Part shown: piece after piece, positions 47,365 through 58,564 of the stretch
How positions within the stretch are numbered: the stretch's first letter is position 1
Layout: each line of letters opens with the position of its first letter
Notes under the pieces: model-generated
What the model saw: the letters and a program-made list of their open reading frames with translations, nothing else
What the model was told of the DNA's origin: nothing
The model's database searches: none
Position numbers and translations under genes: made by a program
NCBI GenBank assembly: GCA_008973525.1
Contig: WACJ01000180.1
Location: 186,001-250,000, forward strand
Origin: Stenopsyche tienmushanensis
Lineage: Eukaryota; Arthropoda; Insecta; Trichoptera; Stenopsychidae
Reading direction: 5' to 3'
Length of the DNA stretch: 64,000 bases

Positions 47365-49080
47365 CCCCACGGACACTATTTATTAAAAATACTTCAATAA
47401 CATAAATCATTCTTGTCTACTTTGCAAAATCGCTCATAAATTTTCAACAATATCATTTTTTTTTTCAAAATTTTGGGAATTCATTAATATTTAAAAACTC
47501 TGCAATCATTTTAGTGCGTAAATCGGTATATATTTTATGATAAGGGGCTGAGCACTTTTCTAATTGTCCCTTGAATTTCAAACTTTTTTCTATCAAAGGA
47601 TTATTTTCTATAAATAATTTTCATATTTTTAACCCGTTTCAAAGCCTTAATTTATTTTAATAGATTCTGTCGGCCTCTTGCAATTTTTTCACAGAATTTT
47701 AAATTATTTAGTCAAAATCGCTTCGCAAAATAATGCAACTAGTGTTAATTGACAAAAAAAATCGTGGAACGTTCTTCAGATGATGATATTTTATTTAAGA
47801 GAGCTTTTTACACATTTTTCCTATTACTAGAAGAGCCAATCATCACCTAAAGTATGTCAGCCGACATAAAAATCTGTCGAATTTGTTCAATTTATCCATA
47901 AAATGGCCTGTATAACAACAGATCATATTTTTATTGCCAACAATATGATGTTATGCTAGAAGAACATACCACATCGAACATGCATATCAAATAATATACG
48001 AAAGAATTCAAGGCTGTGGATGAAAGAATTCTTCTCGTATGCTCAAATTCTTCTGAAGATTTATTAGTAATTTATTGATCGACTGCCAAATGCCCAGTCG
48101 TTTGAAAAATTCTGAATTTAAATGGAAGATATATAAAACAGACCTTCAATATTGTTTATGGCTTTGGCGAAGAATGATTTAACAGTATGAAGTGCCGGCA
48201 AAAAGTGCTTGCTTGAATTTGCAAAGTGTAATGGTATGGAAAGAAATTCCAGTGAATTAGCTCCATGTTAAAATTGTAAACGAAGATTTGAATTTGGATA
48301 AAAAATTAGCACTTTATTTCTTGTAAAACGATCCTTTTAAAGAACAAAGCTGACTGTTATTAGTCAAATCTGGATTATTTCATTCATAAGATTTGCTTGT
48401 TAAAGCAGACAATGGATAAACAGATAATAGATTTTCCAACTAGATAACAAAGATAACCGATCGATAAAAAATATGCAATGATGGGGGCTATCAGATGAAA
48501 ATGATCTTCAGCATTATTTTATAATGCATGGTTTTATTACATGGAACTGTATGTCTATTCCTGAAGGGGTTGTCTCGGGTGCTCAAAGCTCTATGGAGCG
48601 CTACACGCCACATGTGTGGGCATACTTTCATTAGATCACTAGAGTGTGCACGAAACATGTGCGTGCATAATCATAATCATAACATAAATGCATATCATAA
48701 ATGAACAACTTTAAAAATAAGAGAGTAAATTTAAAGATGAACATGGATCTTAAGCGTGCTCTCGAAAAATATGGCATGTTATGGAATTGTGAGTGAGCTC
48801 ACGTACTCCATCTCTAAATACAAGCTCGTGATAAGACTCAAAGGGTAGCAGATAATAAAATCATACGCCTTCTCTTTATTATTCGGGCAAGGTTCGCCTG
48901 ATAACCTTATCCAATATTGCCGTTTTCCACTAAAGTGCGATAATTTGGATCAATATCGCTCTCTGTACAACGATACAACCATAACAATAACGATACGATG
49001 TCCGGAACGCCTAAATAAAATGTAATTTTTCTATTCAGCATAAGGGTTGTATGATTGCCATAACCACTTAATGTGGCCAT
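47365..49080. other. No feature recognised
   Basis: AT-rich, no shared repeats or frames supported. Confidence 0.5.
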
Positions 49081-49085
49081 ATTAA

Positions 49086-49254
49086 CCCTTTGATTGGTGG
49101 GTTCATTTTTGTAGCGCTTCCTTGTTTGTGTTCGTGAAAGTACGATGGAAATTTAATTGAAACGCGACAAAACAATAAAACAGATCTTAAATGCAACTTT
49201 TGACAGACCGAACATGCAGCAACACATAAAAGAAATGAGACCGCCATTGAAGGG
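49086..49254. mobile_element. piggyBac-type MITE, second family
   Basis: Flanked by TTAA (49082-49085 and 49255-49258). Ends CCCTTTGATTGGTGGG and, inward from the right, CCCTTCAATGGCGGTC, both followed by tcattt. At 169 bp it encodes nothing. The interior does not match the palindromic MITE family nearby. Confidence 0.8.
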
Positions 49255-49389
49255 TTAAACCTTAAAATTCAGCCATATTAAAAACAAACATCCGATTCAG
49301 TTATTTGTCACAGGATAAATAGTTTTCCTATATGTTATTATCCTAGCATAGATCATTCACATGAATATTAAAATGAAAATAATATATAA

Positions 49390-49684
49390 CCTCTTAAGTG
49401 GATATGACGTATATATCCGTCAAGACCAAAATCCACGCAAAGTGGGTATGACGGATATATCCGCATTGTAAATGTTAAGAAAACCTCAATAGAAAATGAC
49501 GGATATGTCCGATTGCAGTGTTGTGTATGTTAAATGTAAGAATAATTCATCTCGGGAACTGACTTGTTCGAACTCGATGATATACTATTTCCGTATGCTG
49601 GATATGACGCAAAAGATCGAAAAGGCGAAAAGATCGCGTCACTACGGATGACACTTTTAACAGTGAATCAAAACGTTGAAGGGG
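49390..49684. mobile_element. piggyBac-type MITE with palindromic subrepeats, copy 2
   Basis: Same as 40278-40571 over the whole length, with few differences. The right target TTAA (49685-49688) is intact; the left reads ATAA (49386-49389), a one-base change. The fourth palindromic word is replaced by cgcaaaagatcgaaaaggcg. Ends CCTCTTAAGTGG and CCCCTTCAACGTT. Confidence 0.88.
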
Positions 49685-49691
49685 TTAAATA

Positions 49692-49738
49692 TTAAAGTCA
49701 CTCAAAGGATAGAGATAAAATCCTTTGAGTGACTTTAA
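49692..49738. repeat. Perfect 19 bp hairpin
   Basis: TTAAAGTCACTCAAAGGAT (49692-49710), loop agagataaa, then its exact complement (49720-49738). It starts three bases after the right TTAA of the piggyBac-type MITE and is absent from the other MITE copy. Confidence 0.9.
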
Positions 49739-49739
49739 G

Positions 49740-50630
49740 CAATCCTCTTTATGACCAAAAATATAGTCGCCAGCTCCTGTAGATTTGAAACCATGATAAA
49801 ATCCCGACTGAAATATTATTCAGGGGAGAATCAAAAATAATCTTATCACGTATTCTAAATAAGGGATACATCAACACATAAAAAAGGGAGCTTTTCTACA
49901 AAAAATATGCCTTTGGATTAAGTTGATTGATGACAGATTTGCGACACCCATTTTATACTTAAAAAAAGGCAAATTTATCCAATCGATTGAGATTCTATCC
50001 ATCCATATAATTAGGTATGCATTTTAAATCTATATTACTTTAAGTCGATTGGACAACAGACTAGCACGGACTTTAGTTAATTTATTTTCATCGTCGAAAA
50101 AGATCCCGTTATGAGCTTTTAATACTAGAAAATTCAGTAATAATTACAAATTGATTTGCAAAATGAAGTTCTAGTGATTTTAGAACAATGAAATTCCTAT
50201 ATTTATTACAAAATTATTCATCAAAAAGTACTATTATATCTATTATATTTATACAAAATTGAAATGAAACCTTTAGAAAAATAATTTATGGAAATTTGCA
50301 AAGATCAATAATGATTCAATTTTCTATCAAATATAATATTTTTGGAATCTTTAATGTATAGCAATAATTTGACAGAAAAATTATATAATTTAACCAAAAG
50401 CTTTTCATATACTTCATAGTGTTCCAAGCCATTTGTTGCCGACATTTATAAATGGCATTTGCATGTCTTCGGCGACAAGACAGCATTAAAATGACTAACA
50501 TTATTATATTATTCCGTCAAAACAGACCCAAAACACATTTTAAATCTTCATCTTCTTACACATCAAATACAATAATTTCATCTTTATAAGCATGAAAGAT
50601 AAACATATCAATATTTGCGGAAATATCTCA
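49740..50630. other. No feature recognised
   Basis: AT-rich; the 61-codon minus frame at 50316-50501 has no recognisable motif. Confidence 0.5.
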
Positions 50631-50631
50631 C

Positions 50632-50663
50632 CTTCTTCCCTTGGAGATTTGCGTTCACTGGAT
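50632..50663 (-). other. Possible 32 bp microexon
   Basis: On the minus strand the block is preceded by ttattttaacatttcag, a good acceptor, and followed by gtgagatat after GGGAAGAAG, a good donor. Two frames are open across it (SSERKSPREE and PVNANLQGKK). It is not part of any repeat in the window. Without transcript support it remains a motif match. Confidence 0.25.
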
Positions 50664-50993
50664 CTGAAATGTTAAAATAAGCCATTTTTAATTGCAAAAT
50701 TGTAAAAGAAAACGTAACAATTCCGAATTACTTCAACATTAAAAATATTTTTTATTATAAAAATTATCATTTTTAATTTATCTCTGAAGACCGTAAATTG
50801 ATACCTTTATTTGGAATGTAGGCTCAAAAGTATCCCCAGTATGCTCGTAGGGCTTAAAATACGATATGGCCGATTTATGTACGCTTACGGCGGATTAAGT
50901 TCGCTGTACTAAATTAAAAACGGGAATGTTAAATTGTTTTCGGATATTATAAAGATATTTTAGTGTCCGAACTGTGTGAACAATAAAACTCAC

Positions 50994-51051
50994 CCTTCGC
51001 TCCATATTTTTGCGAATGAATTGGATTCGTATTAGAGGAAACACGGAATTA
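50994..51051 (-). other. Possible 58 bp exon upstream of the microexon
   Basis: On the minus strand cccgtttttgtag precedes and gtgagtttt follows. One frame is open: NSVFPLIRIQFIRKNMERR. Joined in phase to the block at 50663-50632 the frame would meet a stop after two codons, so the pair is not a convincing coding unit; a non-coding transcript or chance is as likely. Confidence 0.15.
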
Positions 51052-51054
51052 CTA

Positions 51055-53350
51055 CAAAAACGGGCTTACGTTACGCTAAAAAATATGTTTTTGGAAAGAA
51101 CGATGATCAAAAGTAATACTTAATATTATACAAGATTTGCTACGTCATCACTATTAATCATCATTAAGCAAAAGCAATATCTCATTGACGAAATATTTTT
51201 ATTATCGGATTTTTCATCAACAACATCTTAAGTTCTATTTTTTGCATATCCGTTATTTTTGATTGTTTTTTTTTTCGTTCTTTCTTAAATTTTCTGCTTC
51301 TTTCATTCTTCGAGCTTAACGTGTAAGAATGCTCTTTTTAAATCACTCGAATTCGAACACAACTTTGTGTCTTACCTCTTTAAGGGGTTAAAATGTCCTG
51401 CAATATCAATTATTAACACAAGACATTGCATAAATAAATATAACCATTATCGTTGAACTCTTTGCAAACAGTTCATCTATGAAAGACTATTAACTTGTTA
51501 ACCAAAAACACTTTTCTTTGATTTATTACAATATATTCCCATAAGCTATTGATAATTTGCAACATTCTATAATTGGGAAAAGTCGTGCATATTTCAACAA
51601 ACAGTAAATTAATTTATTGAGTCTGAAAAGTGGTGCAAATAACAAAAATTATAACTTCAAAACCACCCCTCCATATATTTGATCTATACATATTATTTCC
51701 TTATGATATAGCACTCATTAAAATCCTCGTTTTATTCAAACACATTCACACCCTAGTCACGCGAGTGAATCGTTAATCACTAAATAGTTCCGAAACGTGC
51801 TTAGAATATCCACCAAATTGAGCACAAACTTTTTACTTATCCAACCGATAATTACAATAGAAAATTAATCACCGTCTGGACCCACTGAATCTGTTTAAAA
51901 CATAAACTATTGCCGAAAACGCTCGAGCATTTTCACTCTATCGAGGATTTTATTTGTCTTTGCGTTCGTTAAAATGCTTTTCGACCATTAAATGCGGCAT
52001 CCGTTTTCGTCACACCGCATAATAATTTTCACTTAAAATTTGGAAGTCCGTAAAATTTGCGAGGCAAATTGAACATTACCTCAGAAACTGTGGCGTTCCT
52101 ATCTCAATTAATATGTTAATTTGGCGAACATTGCGCAAACATTCGTTCTTTTTCTTGGGGGACTTAAACAGTCTTGTAAAACTGTTTGGTTTTTAATTTT
52201 TAACCATAACTGAAAGCTTCAAAGGACGCTTAATATAAAGTAGCTTATTGAAACATTCATCTTGGGATCTATAATTGGAATTAATCCCCAAAGAAGTCCA
52301 TGTCGACATTATGTCATCATAATTTTAACTCTTCTGTCAATCAATATTTCTATTATCTCCCGTCGATGAAAATTATATAGCTGGACCCTCATACATTTTG
52401 TATGGAAATGGATGATAAAAATGCCGTTTTGGCAACATTTTTTATTCCGGCGGTTAGTCTCAACAAAAGTAAGCCCTGCCTGCTAATGTTTTTTCCACGC
52501 CATAGAAAGTTTTAAAATAGTTGTCAGCAATAACCATCCTCGTACTTTCTTTGTACTTGTCCGTTAATTCCAATAGTACCTTTTCATCTAAGTTGGCTGC
52601 TCTCTAATCTTTTTATTTTTCAGTATATAAGATACCTTTTCAAATATATCCATTTCCTGAATTACAAACCCAGCATCTGGTTTTTCTGGACATATTTCTG
52701 CAGCACAGATAAAAAATAATATCATACTAAAAATAGATTTTTCCAAAACTTATGATGCGAAAGTATTTCTTACTAAATATGTGAAAATGCAGGTCAAATT
52801 GAGAAATATCATAAAAAAAATTATGGAGCAAAAGGATTAAAATTTCATAATGGAACATGAAAAAAAATACGATTTCTTATACAAAATCTATGAAAAAAAA
52901 TCTGGGTCTGGTCAGACCACTTTCATTGACTCTAGAGGTATAAATAAGAATATTATTTTTTCACAAAATACAAGGATTCCGAAATCCTTTTTTAGTTCTA
53001 AACTCTGTAAAACCCTTCAATTAACAAAGCCAGGGAGATTTGGTAAAATATTTACATAACTACTATTAACTCTTTGCGGTCCTATGTCGATTCTGGCTCG
53101 ACATTTTGTTTCTACTAATTTTTCTCCCATATATATCGGTCCCTCCTATAATCGACAATTATAGAGATAAGACCGTACTTTTATAGCCGTCGAAGCGTTT
53201 ATTATCAACTTAATCGATTCACACGAATTTTAATGCCCCGTGACTATATTTCATTAAAAGCACGTATCGGGATATTTTGGATAAAACAGAATATAAACCA
53301 TCAACTCTAACCGAAATTAGGAAAAAAATTTAAAGATATTCTTTGAAAAA
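51055..53350. other. No feature recognised; possible single piggyBac-type end at 53066
   Basis: TTAACTCTTTGCGGTCC at 53066 is piggyBac-like but lacks an inverted partner nearby. The segment 52000-52140 is richer in CpG without any repeat match. No frame supported. Confidence 0.45.
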
Positions 53351-53354
53351 AATT

Positions 53355-53700
53355 TGTAATTTTGAAAAAATCGATTTTGTTTGTTTTTGCATTTGTTCAA
53401 TGTTTCGAATATATCCTCTAAATAATTTTCCAAAACTCTGATTACTTACGGAGTTATTGCTATTTTAGAGTCCTACCAGAATTAAATATTTAAATGCGTT
53501 TTTCCCGAAACTTTTTTCATCACGGTTGACATGATATCTCTAGTTTTAATCAACCAATGTTCTTCAAATTCATAAGGAATATTTTTAATATAATTTTCTA
53601 TCGCTCCAACCAGATATATGTCATTATTTTATTTTAAACTATTTTTAAAAAAATATATAAAAAATATAATCAAAATAATATTCTATAAATCAGGTCAAAA
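53355..53700 (+). repeat. Dispersed repeat R1, copy 3
   Basis: Shares aaatcgattttg, acttacggagttattgctat, aaatgcgtttttcccgaaac, ACGGTTGACATGATATCTC and tctatcgctccaaccagata with 13230-13555, in the same order. No ends are visible. Confidence 0.7.
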
Positions 53701-53709
53701 ACTGACTTT

Positions 53710-54805
53710 TTTTAGACAGGCGGCATTTTGTGAATATAATATTTTTTCTTTGAGGTAATAGCTATAACAATATTCTTAAGTATTAATAATATGTAAAAAA
53801 AACCGTTGGAAAAACGGTCAAAATTATGACCAAATATCTTGGAATTTTGATTAATTTCTTGTTCTCCTATTCCAAGATAACTCTGACCATTGTTATATCA
53901 TAGCAAATAATATAATAAGAATTCCAATTTAATAATCGTCCCAAGACAAAATAGGTCATTTTTATTTTTAAATCAAAAAAAGGGCCATCGACGGATTTTA
54001 TTAATCTAGAGGTGGAATATTTTTCACCCCCTTCCGCGGCCTTTATTCAGTTCCGACTGAAAATTATTGAATCAATTACTTTTGATGTTCATGCAGGGAC
54101 CCACACGTTTTTTTGAGTTTATGATTCAATGCATATATTTGTGTGTGCCGTGTTTTTTTTATTTTGAAAAAGTGCTTGCAATTTTTTTTAACACCATAAG
54201 AAAACGAGCTGTCTGCATGACTTATGTTCCCTCACGTGCTCGAAATATAAAATCTGGGATCTTGATATCAGGGGGAGTGTTAACATAGAATACATTATCA
54301 AAGCAAGGGTTTCTTGTGCTCGAAAATAAAACATTTTCCAACTTAATAGTATAAATACGTTTTCTATAAAGCTTGTCAAATACATTATAATTTTGGATTG
54401 GTTCATTCATATTTTGGGAGCACAAAGTTAAAGGCATTTTAATTTTTGAGCTCATTTTGTACAAAATTTTCTTAAATATTGCCGTCCTAGGTGTTCGATT
54501 GAGGCATGTCAACTGAAAGCTGTCAAATTTCAATTTGAAATTTTCACTCTCAAAATATTAATAGGAATATTTTGAAGGCTGGTTCTTCCTAAATTTAAGC
54601 AATAAATGACTCATTCAGAAAGTGAGTTCAATCAAGTTGTTTGTGGCACTTTTGATTATATTCTTAATTAGTTGTTATTAGCGATCAATAAATAAATTAT
54701 GATTTCAATACATGTATTGGGAAAATCATATTTAATTTGAAATATTTTTACATTTAATAAGTGATCGCTTTCGAACTAACATACTATATTAAAATCATAG
54801 CTTAA
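53710..54805. other. No feature recognised
   Basis: Several mutually overlapping frames at 54067-54533 on both strands carry no motif. Confidence 0.45.
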
Positions 54806-54810
54806 CATAG

Positions 54811-55075
54811 CATCTCTTCCCACATTCGGTAGTGACGTACAAGAAGTAAGAAGTCGTTAGATAACCTTGGCTGCGGGAAGATATCCTTCCCACAGGCTGA
54901 TAGCTGTAACCTCTCTCTCCGTAAATAAATGAAAATACTTAAGGTGATAGTGTTTTCGTCGGCACCTGAACACCTCCATTCTACAGCTCGACTTCAACGC
55001 GGTCCGATTGAAGAACAAACCCACGTGTGAGCGCGGTCTTCAGCAGCAGAGGAGCTGCCCGGGGACCCGAGATCA
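54811..55075 (+). mobile_element. LTR-like repeat, copy 9 (3' part, diverged)
   Basis: Contains ggtagtgacgtacaagaagt, the palindrome ggctgcgggaagatatcctt with right arm cccacagg, a CT-rich stretch, aataaa at about 54924 and a GC-rich tail (cggtccgattgaagaacaaa ... gagcgcggtcttcagcagca) resembling the tails of copies 1 and 5. Confidence 0.65.
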
Positions 55076-55079
55076 ATTT

Positions 55080-55950
55080 AAAAGTTAATAAACACAAAAA
55101 TAACAAACGTTGCTTGTATTCAAAAAATGATTCAATTTGTGCTCGACACCAATTAACTTAATCTTGTGACAATACAATGACCCGAATTCAACATTTGGCA
55201 CGAAAATTCCAAGATGAAATTCATGCTATTATACCGGGCGAACAAAATAAAGAGTTCTTACGTTGCCACGCGAAAAAAGAGCATGTTAATTGACACTGTA
55301 AAATATTTCTTTAATTTCTTTCGCCTTTGCCTTCAAAGCTAAATTTTGTTTTGAATGGCTTCTTCTTTCAAAAGAAAATGTTAGACATTTTTGGCCTGAC
55401 AATTTTCAATTAGCAAAAACTTTTAACTCAAGAATTTAACATCCGACATTAATGTTTTCAACATAACCAATTTACTTAATTAATATGATATTCAAAAGTA
55501 TTTTATTTTTTTTCAATTCTTATACTTTTAAAAATAGTCCTACATTTTTATTTGCTGCAATTAAGATTGGAACTTTCGCAAAATACCAAAAATGAAACCA
55601 AAATTGCCCCACATGGCATAATTCAATGGATGAATTTTTCATTTAATTTTTTTTTTTCCGTTAAACAATGCGAAAAAAATATTTTTCAAAGATAGAACAT
55701 CAGTTTGAGCTTTCAACATCGGCATATAATCCACATATTTTTTTAAATAAAAATATTATACTGAAAAATGCTGAAAACTGGAAGCGTTCCGGATACATAA
55801 AAGGTGAATATATTATTTAAATTTCAATTGATGACATTAAATGGCTTTCGTATGATGTAACCTTTCACATTATATATCATCAGAATCAGAAAATAGAAAC
55901 TTAAAGCAAAAACCTATATCCCTAGTTGAATCATATCTATAGCAAAACCT
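55080..55950. other. No feature recognised
   Basis: AT-rich with T runs; no frame or shared repeat. Confidence 0.5.
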
Positions 55951-55953
55951 AAG

Positions 55954-56232
55954 TGTAGCGTGAGCGATTTACCATCCCCATGTAATGACGCTGTCAATAT
56001 GAGCAGATTTAATTTGCCAGATTAACAGCGACATCTTCCGTCTCTCTTTAGATGCATTGTGTTATTATAACAGCGTCATCATCAGAGGTGCTGTGAACAC
56101 ATTGCGCCTGCAATACCAACCGATCGCATCTTGTGCATGCACCGTTAGTCTTGGTTGCGAGAGGACGTCCTTCCCGCAGCCAGATCTCTCTCCCTCGTGT
56201 TGAATAAAAAGTTATCTAGAGAAGAGAGTCTT
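55954..56232 (+). mobile_element. LTR-like repeat, copy 10
   Basis: Starts TGTAGCGTGAGCGATTTACC, keeps ttaacagcgacatcttccgt, the degraded stem, gatcgcatcttgtgcatgca, the palindrome ggttgcgagaggacgtcctt with right arm cccgcagcc and gaataaaa at about 56204. It ends soon after agaagagagtcttt, without the GC-rich tail. Confidence 0.8.
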
Positions 56233-56234
56233 TC

Positions 56235-56540
56235 TATCTATAGAAAGTTATATTGTAACTGAAGTCATAAATTTGATAGTTTTTTTTATTTAGGATGATT
56301 TTAAATATTACATTTAGGACTTCAACCTAGCCCGGAAATGCTCTTATGATGAAAAGAGGGATTAGGCTCTTTGTGCTCCGGAAATCCCTTTCCAGTAAAA
56401 TCAATAAAGTTGCCTAGAGTAGCTTTTCACTATCTTCTTAAGAAAACTGCTCAATCGAGACTAGTGTGAATGCGCTCTTCGATACCTTCATCCAAATGGC
56501 CCGCTGGGTGAGCGTTCTAGATGTAATTCAGAGGTTATGC
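56235..56540. other. No feature recognised
   Basis: Spacer between two LTR-like copies in the same orientation. No coding region of an LTR retrotransposon was recognised in it. Confidence 0.5.
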
Positions 56541-56543
56541 TAC

Positions 56544-56998
56544 TATAGCGTGGACGATTACCATCCCCACGTAGTAGCGCTATTAACAGCGACATCTTCC
56601 ATCTCTCTTCAGGTGCAATGTGTTATTTTAACAGCGCCATCTCTTATGGCCCTGCGGAGACATTGCACCTGCGTACCGACTGATCGCTTCTTGCGCGTGC
56701 ACTGTTGCCGGTTGGGTAATGACTCGCAGGAGGCGGGAGTCGAGAGAGTCGTCGGTTAGCCTTGGCCGCGGGAAGACATCCTTTCCGCAGCCAAATTCCT
56801 CTCTCTCGCGCTGAATAAAAAAATACCTAGAGAAGAGAGTATTTTCATTCGACGCCAGAAGATTGCACATTATTTTCCTTCCTTAAATATAGAAAATTAT
56901 AACTGAATACGAAAATCAATTCGCTACGATACATCGTATAGTGTATTTTCATACGCTGAAAAAGAAGAACTAGTCTCATTATCGACGGATCGTATTCT
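56544..56998 (+). mobile_element. LTR-like repeat, copy 11 (with 3' extension)
   Basis: Starts TATAGCGTGGACGATTACC, has the stem ggtgcaatgtg / acattgcacctgc, gatcgcttcttgcgcg, the palindrome ggccgcgggaagacatcctt and gaataaaa at about 56813. It then continues into the same extension as copy 3 (ttcgacgcc, agaagattgcaca, cgatacatcgta, cggatcgtattct). Confidence 0.8.
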
Positions 56999-57032
56999 AC
57001 GACGGAGCGGGAAGTTGTCCCTCCTGCAGCCA

Positions 57033-57095
<63 letters not shown>

Positions 57096-57200
57096 CTCTC
57101 TCTCTCTCTCGCACTCTCTTTCTCTCTATCTATAGTGTGGAATAAATAGTTATTCCCGTATGAAAGAGCCCGTCTATTCCCATCCATTCTTTCAGCAACT
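56999..57200 (+). mobile_element. LTR-like repeat, copy 12, with long CT tract
   Basis: Joined directly to copy 11, it starts inside the palindrome (gcgggaagttgtccctcctg, cagcc), then a (CT)n tract (about 57036-57127) and ggaataaatagttattcccg, then cccgtctattcccatccatt, the tail seen in copy 5 as cccgtctacccccatccatc. It is closest to copy 6. Confidence 0.8.
57036..57127. repeat. (CT)n microsatellite
   Basis: Almost pure tc repeat of about 90 bases with two cgc interruptions. It sits at the same place in the LTR-like repeat as the tract at 36024-36129. The arginine/glutamate-rich minus frames over it are low-complexity translations. Confidence 0.95.
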
Positions 57201-57204
57201 AGCG

Positions 57205-58490
57205 GAAAATGATTTTTTATTAAAAAAGAACATAAAATTATGCTTGATTTAAAAAGTTGTTTATTTTTCAATCCCCCAAATATATTTAAACAAGATGCAA
57301 ATAATATATTGGCAATCAGCGTATTTGGTTTCAATAATTTCTATGAAATAATTTTAATGCCAATATTTCATCAAAATTTCTCAGAATTAATTTTACTGAA
57401 ATCGCTTTTTGAAACGTAAACTCTTCAAAGGCAAATAAAAAATATTACCTAAGAAAAATGCTCAATGTGTTTAAATAAATGGACGCGGTTCAAAGAATGT
57501 AAAGGATTAAAATTTAATTAAAAGGATTAATGAAAATCTTAAAACAACCTTCACCTTATATTTTTAAAATATTACATAGCGTCTGCAAATTAAATAAATT
57601 ATCGATATAAAATAATATATGGCCTTAGAATTATTCTTCTATTTATAATCTATTCAATCTAAAATATATATTTTTTAAATCTAATTAATTTATGAAGATC
57701 GAGACTATAAATGGATCACGTGTTAGGGATTTATAATGATTTGTTCAAAAAATGTATCCCTCAAAGCTATGAAATATTTAAATAATTAATTTAATTCCCG
57801 TTTGTATTTAAACCGCCCTCATTTCAGAATTGTTTTCCTTGTTTTCCTAAGCCCCAGGATTTGGACCCACTTTAATTTAATTCCAACCCCAGTGCAATCG
57901 ATGTTAAATGTATCAATCGGTTATTTTAAAATCCGAGCGAAGAGCGCATTTTATTTTCTAGCCAAATAGATGCTGACTGTCTACAAAAAGCTCATTCTAT
58001 TTCCTGTTTAGCATTTCTCTTCGAGCTATGAGCTTTCAGCTTAATTTCTGCCTCTCTTACGCTGATGTAGCAGGGTGGAATTCAAATGGAATACCTTCGT
58101 TTTTGCTTCATGATTCCTAATTTTCTGCCGTCGAAACTATTTTGAGACCGTGCTCAATATTCGCTGAAAGTTATTTGCAAATACATGAAGTAATTGCAAA
58201 CACAGGAAAAAGGAATGCCTCTAAATTCACGAGCGTGAAATCTGAGATGGCTTTCATAAAAATATTTATTTAATAAATAATCAAATATTATGGAAATTGA
58301 TTATTAAAAATAATACGTTAGTTACCTTTATATCAGGGGAACCCAAAAATATTCGCGCATTTAAAAACAATATCTTTCAGAATAATGCAGCGTGAGTGAA
58401 ACTTGTATATCAATAAATGAACCACAACACTGTTGATATTGCACCTTAATAGCGGATCAAATAGAGTCGTTTTTGACACAAGGCTGATTT
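57205..58490. other. No feature recognised
   Basis: AT-rich without shared repeats. Confidence 0.5.
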
Positions 58491-58495
58491 TAAAG

Positions 58496-58560
58496 TACGG
58501 GTAGTCCTCGACTTGCGACGGTTCGACTTACCTATTCGCACTTACGACCAAAAAAAAATA
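58496..58560 (+). mobile_element. DNA transposon terminal fragment (pogo/Tigger-like)
   Basis: gggtagtcctcgacttgcga followed by cggttcgacttacc and cgcacttacgacc resembles the ends of Tigger-type elements (AGTCCTCGACTTACGA). No partner end or transposase is visible. Confidence 0.35.
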
Positions 58561-58564
58561 GCGG

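Noticed and set aside
53066..53100. TTAACTCTTTGCGGTCC as a piggyBac-type element
   Set aside because: Only one end is visible.
56235..56540. Copies 10 and 11 of the LTR-like repeat as two LTRs of one short retroelement
   Set aside because: The spacer shows no primer-binding site, polypurine tract or coding sequence, and copy 10 lacks the tail that copy 11 has.
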